This document shows positions 1 to 15,923 of a stretch of 16,996 nucleotides of DNA, piece after piece (position 1 is the first letter of the stretch; each line of letters opens with the position of its first letter). The notes below the pieces were generated by a model. That model was given only the letters and a program-made list of their open reading frames with translations, was not told the origin of the DNA and did no database searches. Made by a program: the position numbers and the translations under genes. The DNA is from Baffinella frigidus (Eukaryota > Cryptophyceae > Cryptomonadales > Baffinellaceae), in the NCBI GenBank assembly GCA_026770585.1, contig MU646391.1:412168-429163 (forward strand), written 5' to 3'.

Positions 1-649
1 AGTCGCGGCAGCGGCTGGGGGGTTATTCGCGCGTCAGGAATCAGGAAAACACCCGGATGAGGGGTCGGGAAACAGGTGGGGCGAGGCAGAATCGCCGAAC
101 GCGGGAAAGCTGTTAAGGGAAGTGGCCCCGTGCAGCATCTCGAGAGCAGCGGCACTGCGAATAACGAAGACCAGTTGACTGATTCTCGTTTTTTGACGGT
201 ACTAACCCCGCGTGGTTGAGTGATCGCCCCGGTACAAACCTGCCTGGTTCAGTCAACTGCTGCCGCGTCCTCCACGCAACGATGACCTGTGTATCAAATT
301 GGCCTGTTTTCAAAGTCAACCCACCCACAAACCTGTCAACTTTGCTCGGATTCCGAACAAAAATACTTTTAGTAGTGCAGGAATAATAGAAAGACGGATC
401 GGATTTGGTACACAGGTTATCGTCGCGTGGCCTCCCCGCGCCTGCGAACAACGGAGTCCCCCGTACGCATGTTGACTAATTCTCCCTCAGCACCTGCGCC
501 GCATCCCCCCCTGCGCCGTCGCCCCCCGCGGCAGCCCGCCCCTAACGGTTTTCCCACCCCCGGTGTTTCCGCCCTGCCTCACCTGTTTCCCGACCCCTCA
601 TCGGGGCCTTTCCCGGATTCCCAACGCTCGAATAACCCCTTATACGCAC
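1..649 (-). other. Presumed intron 3 and further exons of the UIM gene; large inverted repeat
   Basis: The stretch at about 17-95 is an inverted copy of about 556-645, the start of the intron after exon 3 of the UIM gene (shared core GATGAGGGGTCGGGAAACAG). At 493-512 a copy of the exon 3 end with its donor recurs. Possible minus-strand acceptors lie at about 149-151 (TTCGCAG before a short open stretch reading AALEMLHGATSLN) and about 14-16 (CCCCCAG). I could not join either to exon 3 with confidence, so no exon is called here. Confidence 0.4.
493..512 (-). repeat. Exon-edge echo: UIM-gene exon 3 end plus donor
   Basis: The 20 bases match 649-668, where the UIM-gene exon 3 ends and its intron begins (minus strand GGATGCGGCGCAG followed by GTG). 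The copy lies about 150 bp inside the intron, in the same orientation. Confidence 0.75.
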
Positions 650-3505
650 CTGCGCCGCATCCCCCCGGCGGTGCGCGCCCCCGGCGCCGTGGGCGCTAGA
701 GGAGCGCTCGTCTTCGAGGCGCTGCAGGAGGGCTTCAAAGTCACCTCGCGAGACGCTCCGCAGCACTTCTCCTGTTTGGGGTTTGGGGTTTGGGGTTTGG
801 GGTTTGGGGGTTGAGGATAGGGGTGCGTGGTGAGCAACACCTCCCCTGTTCGTCCATGTGAGGTGATGATTTGTTAGCATGCACCAAGACCGCTTGCCAC
901 GCCAGAATCTAGGAAGGGGTTGCTAAAAGTCAATCCCCCCTCAAGGCAGTGGGTTTCAAAAGTTGACAACCGTACCCTGGTACGGTCCCAATTGAATCAA
1001 CCCCCTCCAATACTCTGGCGTGGTGAGCCGTTCGATGGAACGAAGAGTGGGTCGCAGCGTGTTTGCTACACCCTACACCCTGAAAACCTCCACCTTGAAC
1101 CCTAAACCCAAAACCCTAAACCCTGAAACCTAAACCCTAAACCCTCAACCAGTGCTGCAGGGCATCACGCGAGAATGCCTCTTGGCCAGTGGCTGGATGT
1201 TACATCTCTCTGCGTGATTCACTTAGCTCTGTTTTGGTTTGATAGCTCTGTTTTGGTGTGAATCGATCTGACCCACCAAGTGAGACCGGTCCCAATTTGG
1301 TGAGCCCGGGCTTTTTCATCGCTTCAAAGTCAACGGCACCACGCACCCACAGTGTCAACTTGAAAATAGTCCGTCGACCCGGCCAAGGCAGAGCTAGAGG
1401 TTTTATCTCAGAAAAGGAGTTCTAAAACTCGTTTTCTCAAGTCAATTCCCCTTCAAATATGTCAACTTATGAGTAGAGAAAAGAATAATTTGACATATTT
1501 GAAGGGGAATTGACTTAAGAAAACGAGTTTTAGAACTCCTTTTCTGAGATAAGGTTGGTGCCTGCTCCATGCAGAGTCGAATCCCTAAAACATAAACCAT
1601 AACTCTTCAACGGTGATTCGCGTTATTGACACGGAAATGCGTCCGGTTCTTGCCTCAGTCAGATTGGCTGACTATTCCTTAGTTTCCATGCTGGTTTTGC
1701 GGTACACCTCCGTTAACTTTGCAGCGGGAAAGAGCCCCGGTCCCACAAAATCGATAATACCAAGTGGACTGAGACAGAGCTAGAAGGCAGCGCCAGCGTG
1801 CCGCCGTCCGGCGCTGAGGGTTGATGGTGTATGGTTTATGGTTTATGGTTGAGGGATTCGATTCTGCATGGAACACCTACCTCCAGCTCTGTCTGGGCTT
1901 GACGGACTATTCTCGGTTGACGGACTATTCTCGGTTGACGGACTATTCTCGTAACTGTTGACATGTGGAAATGTAGGGTTGTGTTATCAGCTGGGCACTG
2001 ACACGTATCTGCACTTATCACCAATATCTGCAAAACAGCTGATAAATGTGCTGACAAGTCTCCATTTCCAGGAAATCGACTCTGCATGGAGCGCCAACCT
2101 CTTGCTCTGTCTAGGCTGGGTTGACGGACTATTCTCTTAACTGTTGACATGGAAATGCGTACCGCCGTCTGGTGTTGACATGTGGGAATTTAGGGTTGTG
2201 TTATCAGCTGGGTGCTGATACGTATCTCCACTTATCACCAATATCTGCAAAACAGCTGATAAATGTGCTGACAAGTCTCCATTCCCAGGAAATTCTCGTT
2301 CTGGAGGCATGGCGCGCCGGACGGCGGTACGTATTTCCATGCCAACAGTTGAGAGAATAGTCCGTCAACCCAGCCCAGACAGAGCAAGAGGTTGGCGCTC
2401 CATGCAGAGTCGAATCCCTAAACCGCCAAGCAAAAACCATACGTACCGCCGTCCGGCGCGCCATGCCTCCAGAACTGGGCTGGGTTGACGCACTATTCTC
2501 TTTAGGGAATCCCTATTCTCTGTTCAGGGATTTCCCCGAATCCCTAAACCGCCATCCAAAAACCATACGTACCGCCGTCCGGCGCGCCGTCCGGCGCGCC
2601 ATGCCTCCAGAACGAGAAGCGGAAGAACGGGCCGCCTGCTTTCCTCGAGAGCAGCCACGCGGGGGGAGGAGGCTCCCCAGCGCGGAGGTAGCCCACGCCC
2701 GTGACCACCACGCTCCGACTGTCCCCCGTCTGCCCCCTGCTCAGAAGACACCAGCAATCAGAGTGGGAGGAAGCCGCGTTGACCACGCCCCTTGATTTGT
2801 ACTGGAGGTCGCCGGCATCTGATAAACTGTGGTACGAGTCACAGAGGGCTGGTGGAGCGCCAGGCACCGTGTTGAGCTGCCAGGCTCACCATACGTGCAC
2901 CTCTCGGGTCATGGTTTAGGGTTTAGGGTTTAGGGTTTAAGTTTAAGGTTTCGGGTTTGGGGGTTGGGGTTTGGGTGGGCTTGTTCTCAGCTCCTGGATG
3001 GCGTCGCTTCTCAAGATTGAATCGAGAAGTGTGAAACACTGTGCTACGCAGTATTTGCATATTACGGGGCTTCACTCTGCTGGTCAGGGGATTTATATCT
3101 TCGCCCTGGGTCCCGTGCCTCTCATGTAGCGTTCCACCGCAGGAAAGAGGGGACGTGCACCTCTCGGGAGAGTTTGGGGGGGCTTGCTCTCAGCTCCTCG
3201 CTGGCGTCGCTTCTCAAGTCTGAATCGACAAGTGTGGAAAACTTGCAAATTATGGGGCTTCGCTCTGTTGTTCAGGGGATCACTGAACGGAGCCCGCGCT
3301 TCACTGAGCTTCGGCGACGGCGGATCAATTGAGGGAGAGAGGGGGGAGGATGGATGGTGGTGAACGATCGGGTGGATGGGAACAGGAAGGTTCCTGTACA
3401 AGGGCGCGGGTGCGGACAGGGGGGGGCGGGGGGAGACCTAATCTGGAGGGACTCTGCGATCGCTCGCTGCAGCTCCACCTCATCCTCTTCCGCCTCTCCC
3501 TCCAT
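650..3505 (-). CDS. Split gene with N-terminal ubiquitin-interacting motif, family unknown (partial, exons 1-3)
   Basis: Three exons on the minus strand join without breaking phase. Exon 1 is 3438-3505 (ATG at 3505, donor GTCTCC), exon 2 is 2573-2736 (acceptor GAGCAG, donor GTACGT) and exon 3 is 650-771 (acceptor AAACAG, donor GTGCGT). They sum to 354 nt or 118 codons; junction phases are 2, 1 and 0. Exon 1 encodes MEGEAEEDEVELQRAIAESL, a good match to the ubiquitin-interacting motif (acidic run, then A-x-x-x-S). This suggests binding to ubiquitin or ubiquitylated proteins. Exon 2 contains SVVVTGVGYLRAGEPPPPAW and a basic/aromatic stretch FFRFSFWRHG; I do not recognise it. Exon 3 has EVLRSVSRGDFEALLQRLED, loosely like the first helices of an ankyrin repeat, then a low-complexity Ser/Gly/Ala tail. 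Exon 3 ends in an open frame at a donor, so more exons are expected to the left. The exon structure is inferred; the UIM is the only family-level evidence. An in-frame upstream ATG at 3610 is possible, but the added sequence looks non-coding. Confidence 0.5.
775..812. repeat. TTTGGGG telomere-like array abutting a splice acceptor
   Basis: About five tandem TTTGGGG units (plus strand). On the minus strand these are CCCCAAA units that run directly into the CAG acceptor of UIM-gene exon 3 at 772-774. Confidence 0.9.
1070..1148. repeat. Degenerate CCCTAAA telomere-type array
   Basis: Imperfect CCCTAAA, CCCTGAAA and CCCTACA units in tandem, inside intron 2 of the UIM gene. This is an interstitial array, not a chromosome end, since unique sequence continues on both sides. 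Confidence 0.85.
1363..1600. repeat. Dispersed repeat split by MITE copy 1
   Basis: The parts at 1363-1402 and 1553-1600 together match the continuous stretch at about 2350-2420. Shared landmarks are AATAGTCCGTC, CAGAGC, GAGGTT and CCATGCAGAGTCGAATCCCT. Inverted copies lie at about 1858-1935 and 2077-2138, each ending in TTGACGGACTATTCTC, which is itself reiterated three times at 1898-1950. Confidence 0.8.
1403..1552. mobile_element. 150-bp hairpin MITE, copy 1 (diverged), TSD GGTT
   Basis: Begins TTATCTCAGAAAAGGAG and ends with its near-perfect inverse CTGAGATAA. Arms are about 65 bp around a short spacer, and each arm holds a smaller self-complementary block (AAACGAG...CTCGTTT type). It is flanked by GGTT at 1399-1402 and 1553-1556. 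An uninterrupted copy of the target sequence survives at about 2352-2415 with a single GGTT at the join. The element has no coding capacity and would need a transposase supplied in trans. This is the most diverged of the four copies. Confidence 0.92.
1724..1790. repeat. GGGAAAGAGC repeat family, copy 1
   Basis: One of four related stretches of about 65 bp (others at about 11682-11742, 11990-12050 and 16588-16650). They share GGGAAAGAGC, then an A/T-rich centre, then GACTGACACAGAGCTAG. In two copies the centre is a small hairpin of the GGGCTCAC...GTGAGCCC type. Function unknown. Confidence 0.65.
1955..2100. repeat. Direct repeat with 62-bp TTATCAGCTG hairpin, copy 1
   Basis: About 120 bp recur almost unchanged at 2173-2292. 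Inside each lies a stretch of about 62 bp starting TTATCAGCTG and ending CAGCTGATAA (1984-2045 here). TGTG lies on the left, and TGTG again one base beyond the right end, so a 4-bp target duplication is possible but not exact. Confidence 0.75.
2173..2292. repeat. Direct repeat with 62-bp TTATCAGCTG hairpin, copy 2
   Basis: Second copy of the unit at 1955-2100, with only scattered substitutions. The terminal inverted pair TTATCAGCTG/CAGCTGATAA is at about 2202-2263. Confidence 0.75.
2297..2476. repeat. Exon-edge echoes: UIM-gene exon 2 end plus donor, both orientations
   Basis: The real exon 2 edge (2563-2617, minus strand: TTCTGGAGGCATGGCGCGCC, then GGACGGCG and the donor GTACGT) recurs twice. 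One echo is at about 2437-2476 in the same orientation. The other is at about 2297-2335 in the opposite orientation. Shorter remnants lie at about 2156-2172 and 1797-1812. The real edge also carries an internal tandem copy of a block of about 12 bp (GGCGCGCCGGAC). Confidence 0.8.
2911..2972. repeat. TTTAGGG telomere-type array
   Basis: Several perfect TTTAGGG units followed by degenerate TTTAAGG, TTTCGGG and TTTGGGG units, in intron 1 of the UIM gene. Confidence 0.9.
2973..3300. repeat. Diverged direct repeat within UIM-gene intron 1
   Basis: The block around 2974-3095 (GGGCTTGTTCTCAGCTCCTGG ... TCTCAAGATTGAATCGA ... GGGGCTTCACTCTGCTGGTCAGGGGAT, quoted in parts) recurs at about 3180-3282 with substitutions. 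The repeats share GGCTTGCTCTCAGCTCC and GGCGTCGCTTCTCAAG. GTGCACCTCTCGGG occurs ahead of each. I see no coding signal. Confidence 0.6.
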
Positions 3506-3800
3506 CCCGCCTTCCGCACCCTTCCTTCCTCTGCGTGCGAAAAACGTCGGCGGTCCCCGCACTAGATCGCAAAGCCCCAGAGGAAGTCTCAAAATTCTTG
3601 GACACGACACTAAAATTACTTGTAGGTTACCTTTTGACGAATTTTGGTCACGTCCTTGGGGGTGAAAATTGCCTTTTGAGGAGAAAATGGCTCAAAAGTT
3701 AGGACACCAGAGTGTCCGCTACTTTTTGACACTTCCCCTGGGGCTTTTCAGTAGCAACCGGCTTGGGGTACTTTTTCGGGGATCTCCACCTCCTTTTCTT

Positions 3801-3916
3801 GCTTCGGAGTTCCCAAAATTTACGAAATTTACTACACGTTTGCACGTCCGGGGCTGGACGTGACTGGATTTGGCCAATTATGTAGTAAATTTCGTTGATT
3901 CGGGGAACTCCGAAGC
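3801..3916. mobile_element. 116-bp hairpin element (MITE-like)
   Basis: The left arm starts GCTTCGGAGTTCCC and includes CGAAATTTACTACA. The right arm includes the inverse TGTAGTAAATTTCG and ends GGGAACTCCGAAGC. The centre contains GCACGTCC...GGACGTG, a second small inverted pair. I see no clear target duplication. Confidence 0.7.
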
Positions 3917-4139
3917 AGTTAAATCAAATGTCTGGCGTGATGAGATCCTGAAGGGGGGGTTCTACTACCGTCCACTCGAGGCTAGAAGAGGAAGTATTTC
4001 AAGGTGTGGATGTTAAATCTAGTACCAGTCAGGGGCGGGCTGGGTCACGCTGCTCCCAGTCACATTTCTACCCGTGAAGCCCCCCGTGGCTGCTAAGTGG
4101 GTGAGAACGCTGAGACTTCCTTCTTGAAAAGGCAGAGGC

Positions 4140-4262
4140 CTACTGTATGTCCCTAGGGCGGTGCGTGTCCTTAATTTCGAATAACTCCTGGAGACCTTGA
4201 TTGCTACCAACACGGCCGCGATGTATGCACCCCCACCATAGAACAGCCCCGCCGGCAGGCTC
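4140..4262. repeat. Diverged segmental copy of about 5095-5225
   Basis: Landmarks occur in the same order in both segments: CCTACTGTA, GGCGGTGCGTG, a TTCGA(A/G)TAAC block, TACCAACA(C/T)GGCC and CCCCACCA. A third, inverted copy of the GGCGGTGCGTG...TCGAGTAACCC block lies at about 5018-5055. Confidence 0.7.
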
Positions 4263-4681
4263 GTGAACGGACGCCGAAGCCAGACGGTCGGTCGTGACTG
4301 CCTTGCGTGTTCCACTCCTCTCTCTGAGAGAGGGCCTACCACGCCAGGTAGGCCCTCTTAGACCCCCACCGAGGCTGTGTCTGAAGAAGCACGGCCTTTC
4401 TGCAGATAAGTTCCGGTGTCCGCCTATGTTGGGAGCTCGAAGAACATCAAGGACCTGAACAGCAGGGCCTACTCAAAGGTCATGTGCACCCATGATCGTG
4501 AGCGGGTGACACCACACAGTGGACCACGGACCTTTCATCAAAAAGTCAACTTACCCTGTGGGCAGTTAACTTTCAGGATGTTCTAATGCAAATTTGGTCA
4601 CGTTACCGCTAAATCTAGAGTCCCGAAACCCTCAAAGCCCACTGTGTGGCATGTATCGGCACGGAACGCGTGGGGGTGCTC

Positions 4682-4831
4682 TTATCTCAGAAAACGAGTT
4701 CTAAAACTCGTTTTCTTAAGTCAATTCCCCTATAAATTTGTCAACTTATGCGGAGAGTAAAGAATAAGTTGACGAATTTGTAGGGGGATTGACTTAAGAA
4801 AACGAGTTTTAGAACTCGTTTTCTGAGATAA
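4682..4831. mobile_element. 150-bp hairpin MITE, copy 2, TSD GCTC
   Basis: Begins TTATCTCAGAAAACGAG and ends CTCGTTTTCTGAGATAA. It is flanked by GCTC at 4678-4681 and 4832-4835. Arms are about 67 bp and nearly perfect. Very similar to copies at 6262 and 13521, implying recent mobility. Confidence 0.95.
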
Positions 4832-4904
4832 GCTCTGTACACGAGACGCCCCACTTAGCTGCGACCGAGGACCTGTTCTGTTTCTTATTCGCTATTCGCG
4901 AGGT

Positions 4905-5020
4905 ACCCCTGTATCCCTTAAGTGCCCAGGCCGTCAAATTTGATGGCCAAGAGGTCCTAGGTAGGTCCTAGGACCCTACCGTAGGGCGTATGTGCCTACT
5001 GGGCACTTGAGGGATATGGG
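4905..5020. repeat. Inverted-repeat segment with CCTAGG/CCTACGG palindromes
   Basis: TATCCCTTAAGTGCCCAG at about 4912-4929 pairs with CTGGGCACTTGAGGGATA at about 4999-5016. Between them lie AGGTCCTAGGTAGGTCCTAGGA and CCTACCGTAGGG, two short self-complementary clusters. It shares its right edge with the next inverted repeat. Confidence 0.7.
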
Positions 5021-5134
5021 TTACTCGAAATTCAGGACACGCACCGCCCCTAGGGTGGTCCTGTGCTCCTAGGTCTAGCCCTACTGTAGAAAGGACACTA
5101 TGGCGGTGCGTGACCATAATGTCGAGTAACCCCT
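5018..5134. repeat. Inverted repeat GGGTTACTCGA...TCGAGTAACCC
   Basis: The left arm GGGTTACTCGAAATTCAGG with ACACGCACCGCC is mirrored on the right by GGCGGTGCGTGACC and TCGAGTAACCC. A related single arm is at 4152-4189. Looks like a MITE or a fragment of one. Confidence 0.7.
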
Positions 5135-5234
5135 GTACCCTCATCTCCCGCGCCTGAGGAGCTCTTTACTGATACCAACATGGCCTCAGTGTATTTCCCC
5201 CCACCACTGCTACTCCCCAATCTGCTCGCCACAC

Positions 5235-5235
<1 letters not shown>

Positions 5236-5293
<58 letters not shown>

Positions 5294-5312
5294 CGCTCTG
5301 TCTATCTCTCTC
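5236..5312. repeat. CT microsatellite
   Basis: An uninterrupted (CT)n run of about 54 bases followed by an imperfect GCTCG/TCTAT tail. Confidence 0.97.
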
Positions 5313-5539
5313 AGCCCGTCGCTTCACCCCTCTGTTCCGGGGTAACAATATCGGAGTTCCCCAAACCCAAATATGGGGTCTGGGGGCACAGTCCCGTCTA
5401 AGATAGCCGAAGTGACTTTACACAAGTCTCGTCCACTATCCTACATCCTGGGGATATGTCTCCAGACGCAACCCCCGACCCGCACTGCCCCACCGCCTCT
5501 TACGCTCCTGCACGGCTCGTCGAAGGCCCCCACAACAAC

Positions 5540-5663
5540 TCTTTTTTTTTTCTCTCTCTCTCTCGCGCGCGCGCTCGCTCGCTCTCTCTCTCTCTCTCTT
5601 TCTTTCTCTTTCTCTCTTTCTCTCTTTCTCTCTCTCTCGCGCGCGCGCTCTCTCTCTCTCGCG

Positions 5664-5701
<38 letters not shown>
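5540..5701. repeat. Compound CT / CG / CTTT microsatellite
   Basis: A pyrimidine run with three (GC)n islands (about 5565-5580, 5638-5649 and 5660-5670). The alternating GC islands could adopt Z-DNA and the CT runs triplex DNA; that is known for such sequences, not shown here. Long open frames on both strands here are repeat artefacts. Confidence 0.95.
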
Positions 5702-5703
<2 letters not shown>

Positions 5704-6260
5704 GTCATTGCCGCGCTGCCTTGACCTGGACATCCGGGCACAATTGGTCACGTTACCCGCGAAAAGTTTTTTTCGATCTGCACGGGGGTCGTTTAGATGG
5801 ACCGCTTCCAGAAGGTGCCGTTGGCTGCTAAGTGGTCAGCCCACACAGCGTCAACTTAGTAACCTAAAGTGGACCTTGGCATTGAGGGTACGCGCTCATA
5901 CTTTTACACTGTAAATTAATATGGCAACGTCCTGAAACCCGGGTAGTCAAGCCTACGGTATTGCCTACCGTAGGTCATAGGGGCCAAGGGGGGTCCTATG
6001 AAACATTAGGTCCTAGAGGCCCTACGGCCTACCGTAGGCGATACCGTAGGCCTAACTACCAGGTTTTCAGGCCGTTCAAAAATATAAAAATAGGACCACG
6101 ATCCCGCATGGCTCGCCCAGGGTGCCCCCAAGGTCATTGCCGCGCAGCTTTGAGATGGCGGGGTGCAGGGGTTACTCGCAACAACAGTAGAGAGATTGGT
6201 AATTTATTGCCAAACAACCAGCGTCAGCGCCGCACATGCCTTCCGCAGTGTGCTACATAC
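5702..6260. repeat. Repeat patchwork: TTTAGATGGACC family copy and CCTACGGTAGG segment
   Basis: About 5791-5835 carries TTTAGATGGACC...GGCTGCTAAGTGG, also found at about 7597-7642 and 11464-11508. Partial copies are at about 4076-4101 and 12347-12360. Upstream lies TTGGTCACGTTACC, also near 4591. AAGGTCATTGCCGCG occurs at about 5701 and 6130. The segment 5950-6075 is dense in CCTACGG/CCGTAGG palindromes and shares GCCTAACTACC and TTTTCAGGCCGTT with about 9254-9281. CTTTGAGATGGCGGGGTGCA occurs at 6148 and 6439. Confidence 0.65.
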
Positions 6261-6261
6261 T

Positions 6262-6411
6262 TTATCTCAGAAAACGAGTTCTAAAACTCGTTTTCTTAAG
6301 TCAATTCCCCTATAAATTTGTCAACTTATGCGGAGAGTAAAGAATAGGTTGACGAATTTGTAGGGGGGTTGACTTAAGAAAACGAGTTTTAGAACTCGTT
6401 TTCTGAGATAA
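6262..6411. mobile_element. 150-bp hairpin MITE, copy 3, TSD TACT
   Basis: Same family as 4682-4831. It begins TTATCTCAG, ends CTGAGATAA and is flanked by TACT at 6258-6261 and 6412-6415. It lies between two copies of a CTTTGAGATGGCGGGGTGCA repeat (6148 and 6439). Confidence 0.95.
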
Positions 6412-6632
6412 TACTGTACCCCGCAAACCAGCACGCTGCTTTGAGATGGCGGGGTGCAGCGGTTACTCGCTGATTACTGATTACTGAATTTATTAAAGAG
6501 GTTTCGCCGTTATTGCCTAACCCGTGCCCTAACCAGACTATGATCGGTCCATGTTATACCCCGCTCAGTCTGTCTCCGAGGGCAAAATCAGCAAACACAC
6601 AACTGTCCTTAGATCCTACGCTTATCATACCG

Positions 6633-6790
6633 CCCGAGGATCGTACGCTTAGCATATATCCCTAGGTGCGTATCCATGTCGCAGAGGCTACTAAGATGGG
6701 CGAGATGCAGGGGTTACTAACACAATCAGAAGACGCGCCGCCCCAGGATCCTACGCTGAGCATATCCTAATGTGCGTATCCATGTTCGCG
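6633..6790. repeat. Direct repeats GGATC(C/G)TACGCT...GTGCGTATCCATGT
   Basis: Copies at about 6636-6680 and 6746-6786 share GGATC, TACGCT, AGCATAT, CCTA and GTGCGTATCCATGT in order. A shorter third piece is at about 6611-6630. Confidence 0.65.
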
Positions 6791-6828
6791 AGCAACCTGT
6801 AGCGCTACGCTGTGCCCTTAGTTTCCGA

Positions 6829-7002
6829 CGCCTTCGCGAAGCAATAATGGCTCCAAGCCCCGTACAAATTTTGTATGGGACACGACCATGGACACGACCG
6901 TGAAGTCGTTTAAATGTCCATTACGGGCATTTGAGGGTCGTGTCCAATGTTTGGTTCAAAATTTGTACCAGGGCTTGGAGCCATTGTTGCTTCGCGAAGG
7001 CG
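6829..7002. mobile_element. 174-bp hairpin element (MITE-like)
   Basis: The left end CGCCTTCGCGAAGCAAT and right end ATTGTTGCTTCGCGAAGGCG are inverse, and the arms continue with ATGGCTCCAAGCCC/GGGCTTGGAGCCAT. An inner pair GGACACGACC/GGTCGTGTCC follows. No clear target duplication. A short relative of the arm (AATGGCTCCAAGCCCC) recurs at about 10058-10074. Confidence 0.8.
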
Positions 7003-7071
7003 TTGTGAACTATGCACTTGCTGGTCGAGTGATACCGTGGTGCCTCGCTTGTCACACACAACCCTGCCCCA

Positions 7072-7136
7072 CCCACACAGTGGGCTACGAAGGGATTTTC
7101 AGGCACTCAGTGCCCGAGTTTCCGTTACCTTATCCG
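7072..7136. repeat. Dispersed segment shared with 9425-9488
   Basis: Both copies read CCACACAG(T/C)GGGCTACGA, then GGCACTCA(G/A)TGCCCGAG, then TTTCCGTT(A/G)CCTTATCC. Only the last block, CGTTACCTTATCC, recurs near 11160. Confidence 0.75.
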
Positions 7137-7584
7137 TAGGAACCCCCCTATGCCCCTACGGGTTGCCTACCGTAGGGTCTCAAGTCTGATCGCTTAGGGG
7201 TTATTCAAAATCAGTCCGCTGTGTGGTATAGCCACCGGAGAGCCCTAGACAGGCCAACTGTGTACTGTAGGGGCACAGGCGGGTTTTCTGCGTAGCGTCG
7301 AGGTACCACGCGAGAATGCTAGAGGGGCCTATTCAAAACCGTTTGATTGTACACGTGGGTATTTGTGTAGTAACTTTCGTGAGGTTTGCCACGTAACTCT
7401 GCGAAATTAGCACAGCTACGAGGTTGGTGACGTTATCCTGGCACACATATTTACAAGCCCACATGTGAATAAGACCCTCCAGCATTTTCGAGTGGTGCCC
7501 CTGCGGCTTGTCTCCTGAGGAAAGCTTGCCGCTCTTGAATTCAAAGTGAAATTCCGGTTAGGTTCCACGGCATTGGATACGATT

Positions 7585-15318
<7,734 letters not shown>

Positions 15319-15923
15319 CCTGACTCACGATAGCGTGAGGTTACGAGCCCCGTTTCTTTTTTGCGGGCCACGCGACGACCACCTGTACACCAAACACCTG
15401 TGCTCGGGGGAGGCGACACGAGACAAGAAGATGTCGAAAGGTCACCGACCCAGAGTCGTATATCACCAAGTATACAACGTATACTAAGATAAAAACGGTT
15501 TATAATACTTGTAAATGTTCACGTAAGGGGGTCATGGAAGAGGCACAAGGGGTCACAGAACGCGGATCTCGATCGTGATCTCGGCATCCGTGATTTCCGT
15601 TGGAATAAACATCATCCATATTTACACCTTTTCGTCAGCTTGCTGACCAAAAGGTGGATTTTTGTCGAGGTCTCGATTTTTGTCCCTTGCTGGTTGATTT
15701 TTGTGGACGTGATCTTCGAATTGAAAGACGATTTACGAATCGTGATTGAAATGCTTCTTTGCAGGTTTAAAACTTCTTTTTTTCTCCTGTCCAGCCACTT
15801 TTATGCGACGATCCGAAATCCGGATCGTTGTACCAGGAAGCGCCCATGAGCGAATAGAAAGACGCATACGTTTGGGTCACAGCTCGTCGTCGAGTGGGGC
15901 GAGCTCGGGATCCTGCGGACGGG
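15319..15923. promoter_or_regulatory. Head-to-head intergenic region between LZIC and SET gene
   Basis: About 600 bp separate two divergent start codons, so both promoters must lie here unless 5' introns extend further. A TATA-like TTTATAATA occurs at about 15499. GTATACAACGTATAC (about 15470-15484) is self-complementary and belongs to a segment repeated at 9728-9812. Three GATTTTTGT motifs follow each other at about 15656-15703. No transcription start can be fixed from sequence. Confidence 0.4.

Larger units (their letters stand above)
3506..7584. other. Intergenic, repeat-dominated stretch of about 4 kb with no gene recognised
   Basis: Neither strand shows an exon I can support. The stretch is a patchwork of hairpin elements, diverged segmental copies, microsatellites and CCTACGG/CCTAGG palindrome-rich segments; the main ones are listed separately. 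A compact hairpin at about 4331-4358 has arms AGAGGGCCTACC and GGTAGGCCCTCT with a 6-nt loop. Its possible role, if any (for example an RNA 3' end), is unknown. Confidence 0.6.

Noticed and set aside
3801-3916. Membership of the 116-bp hairpin in the TTATC-ended family
   Set aside because: Its ends are GCTTCGG/CCGAAGC and no 4-bp duplication is visible.
5373-5914. Open frames of about 150 codons, plus strand, Ser/Leu/Arg-rich
   Set aside because: They are translations of CT and GC microsatellites; the minus-strand counterparts (Arg/Glu-rich) are the same artefact.
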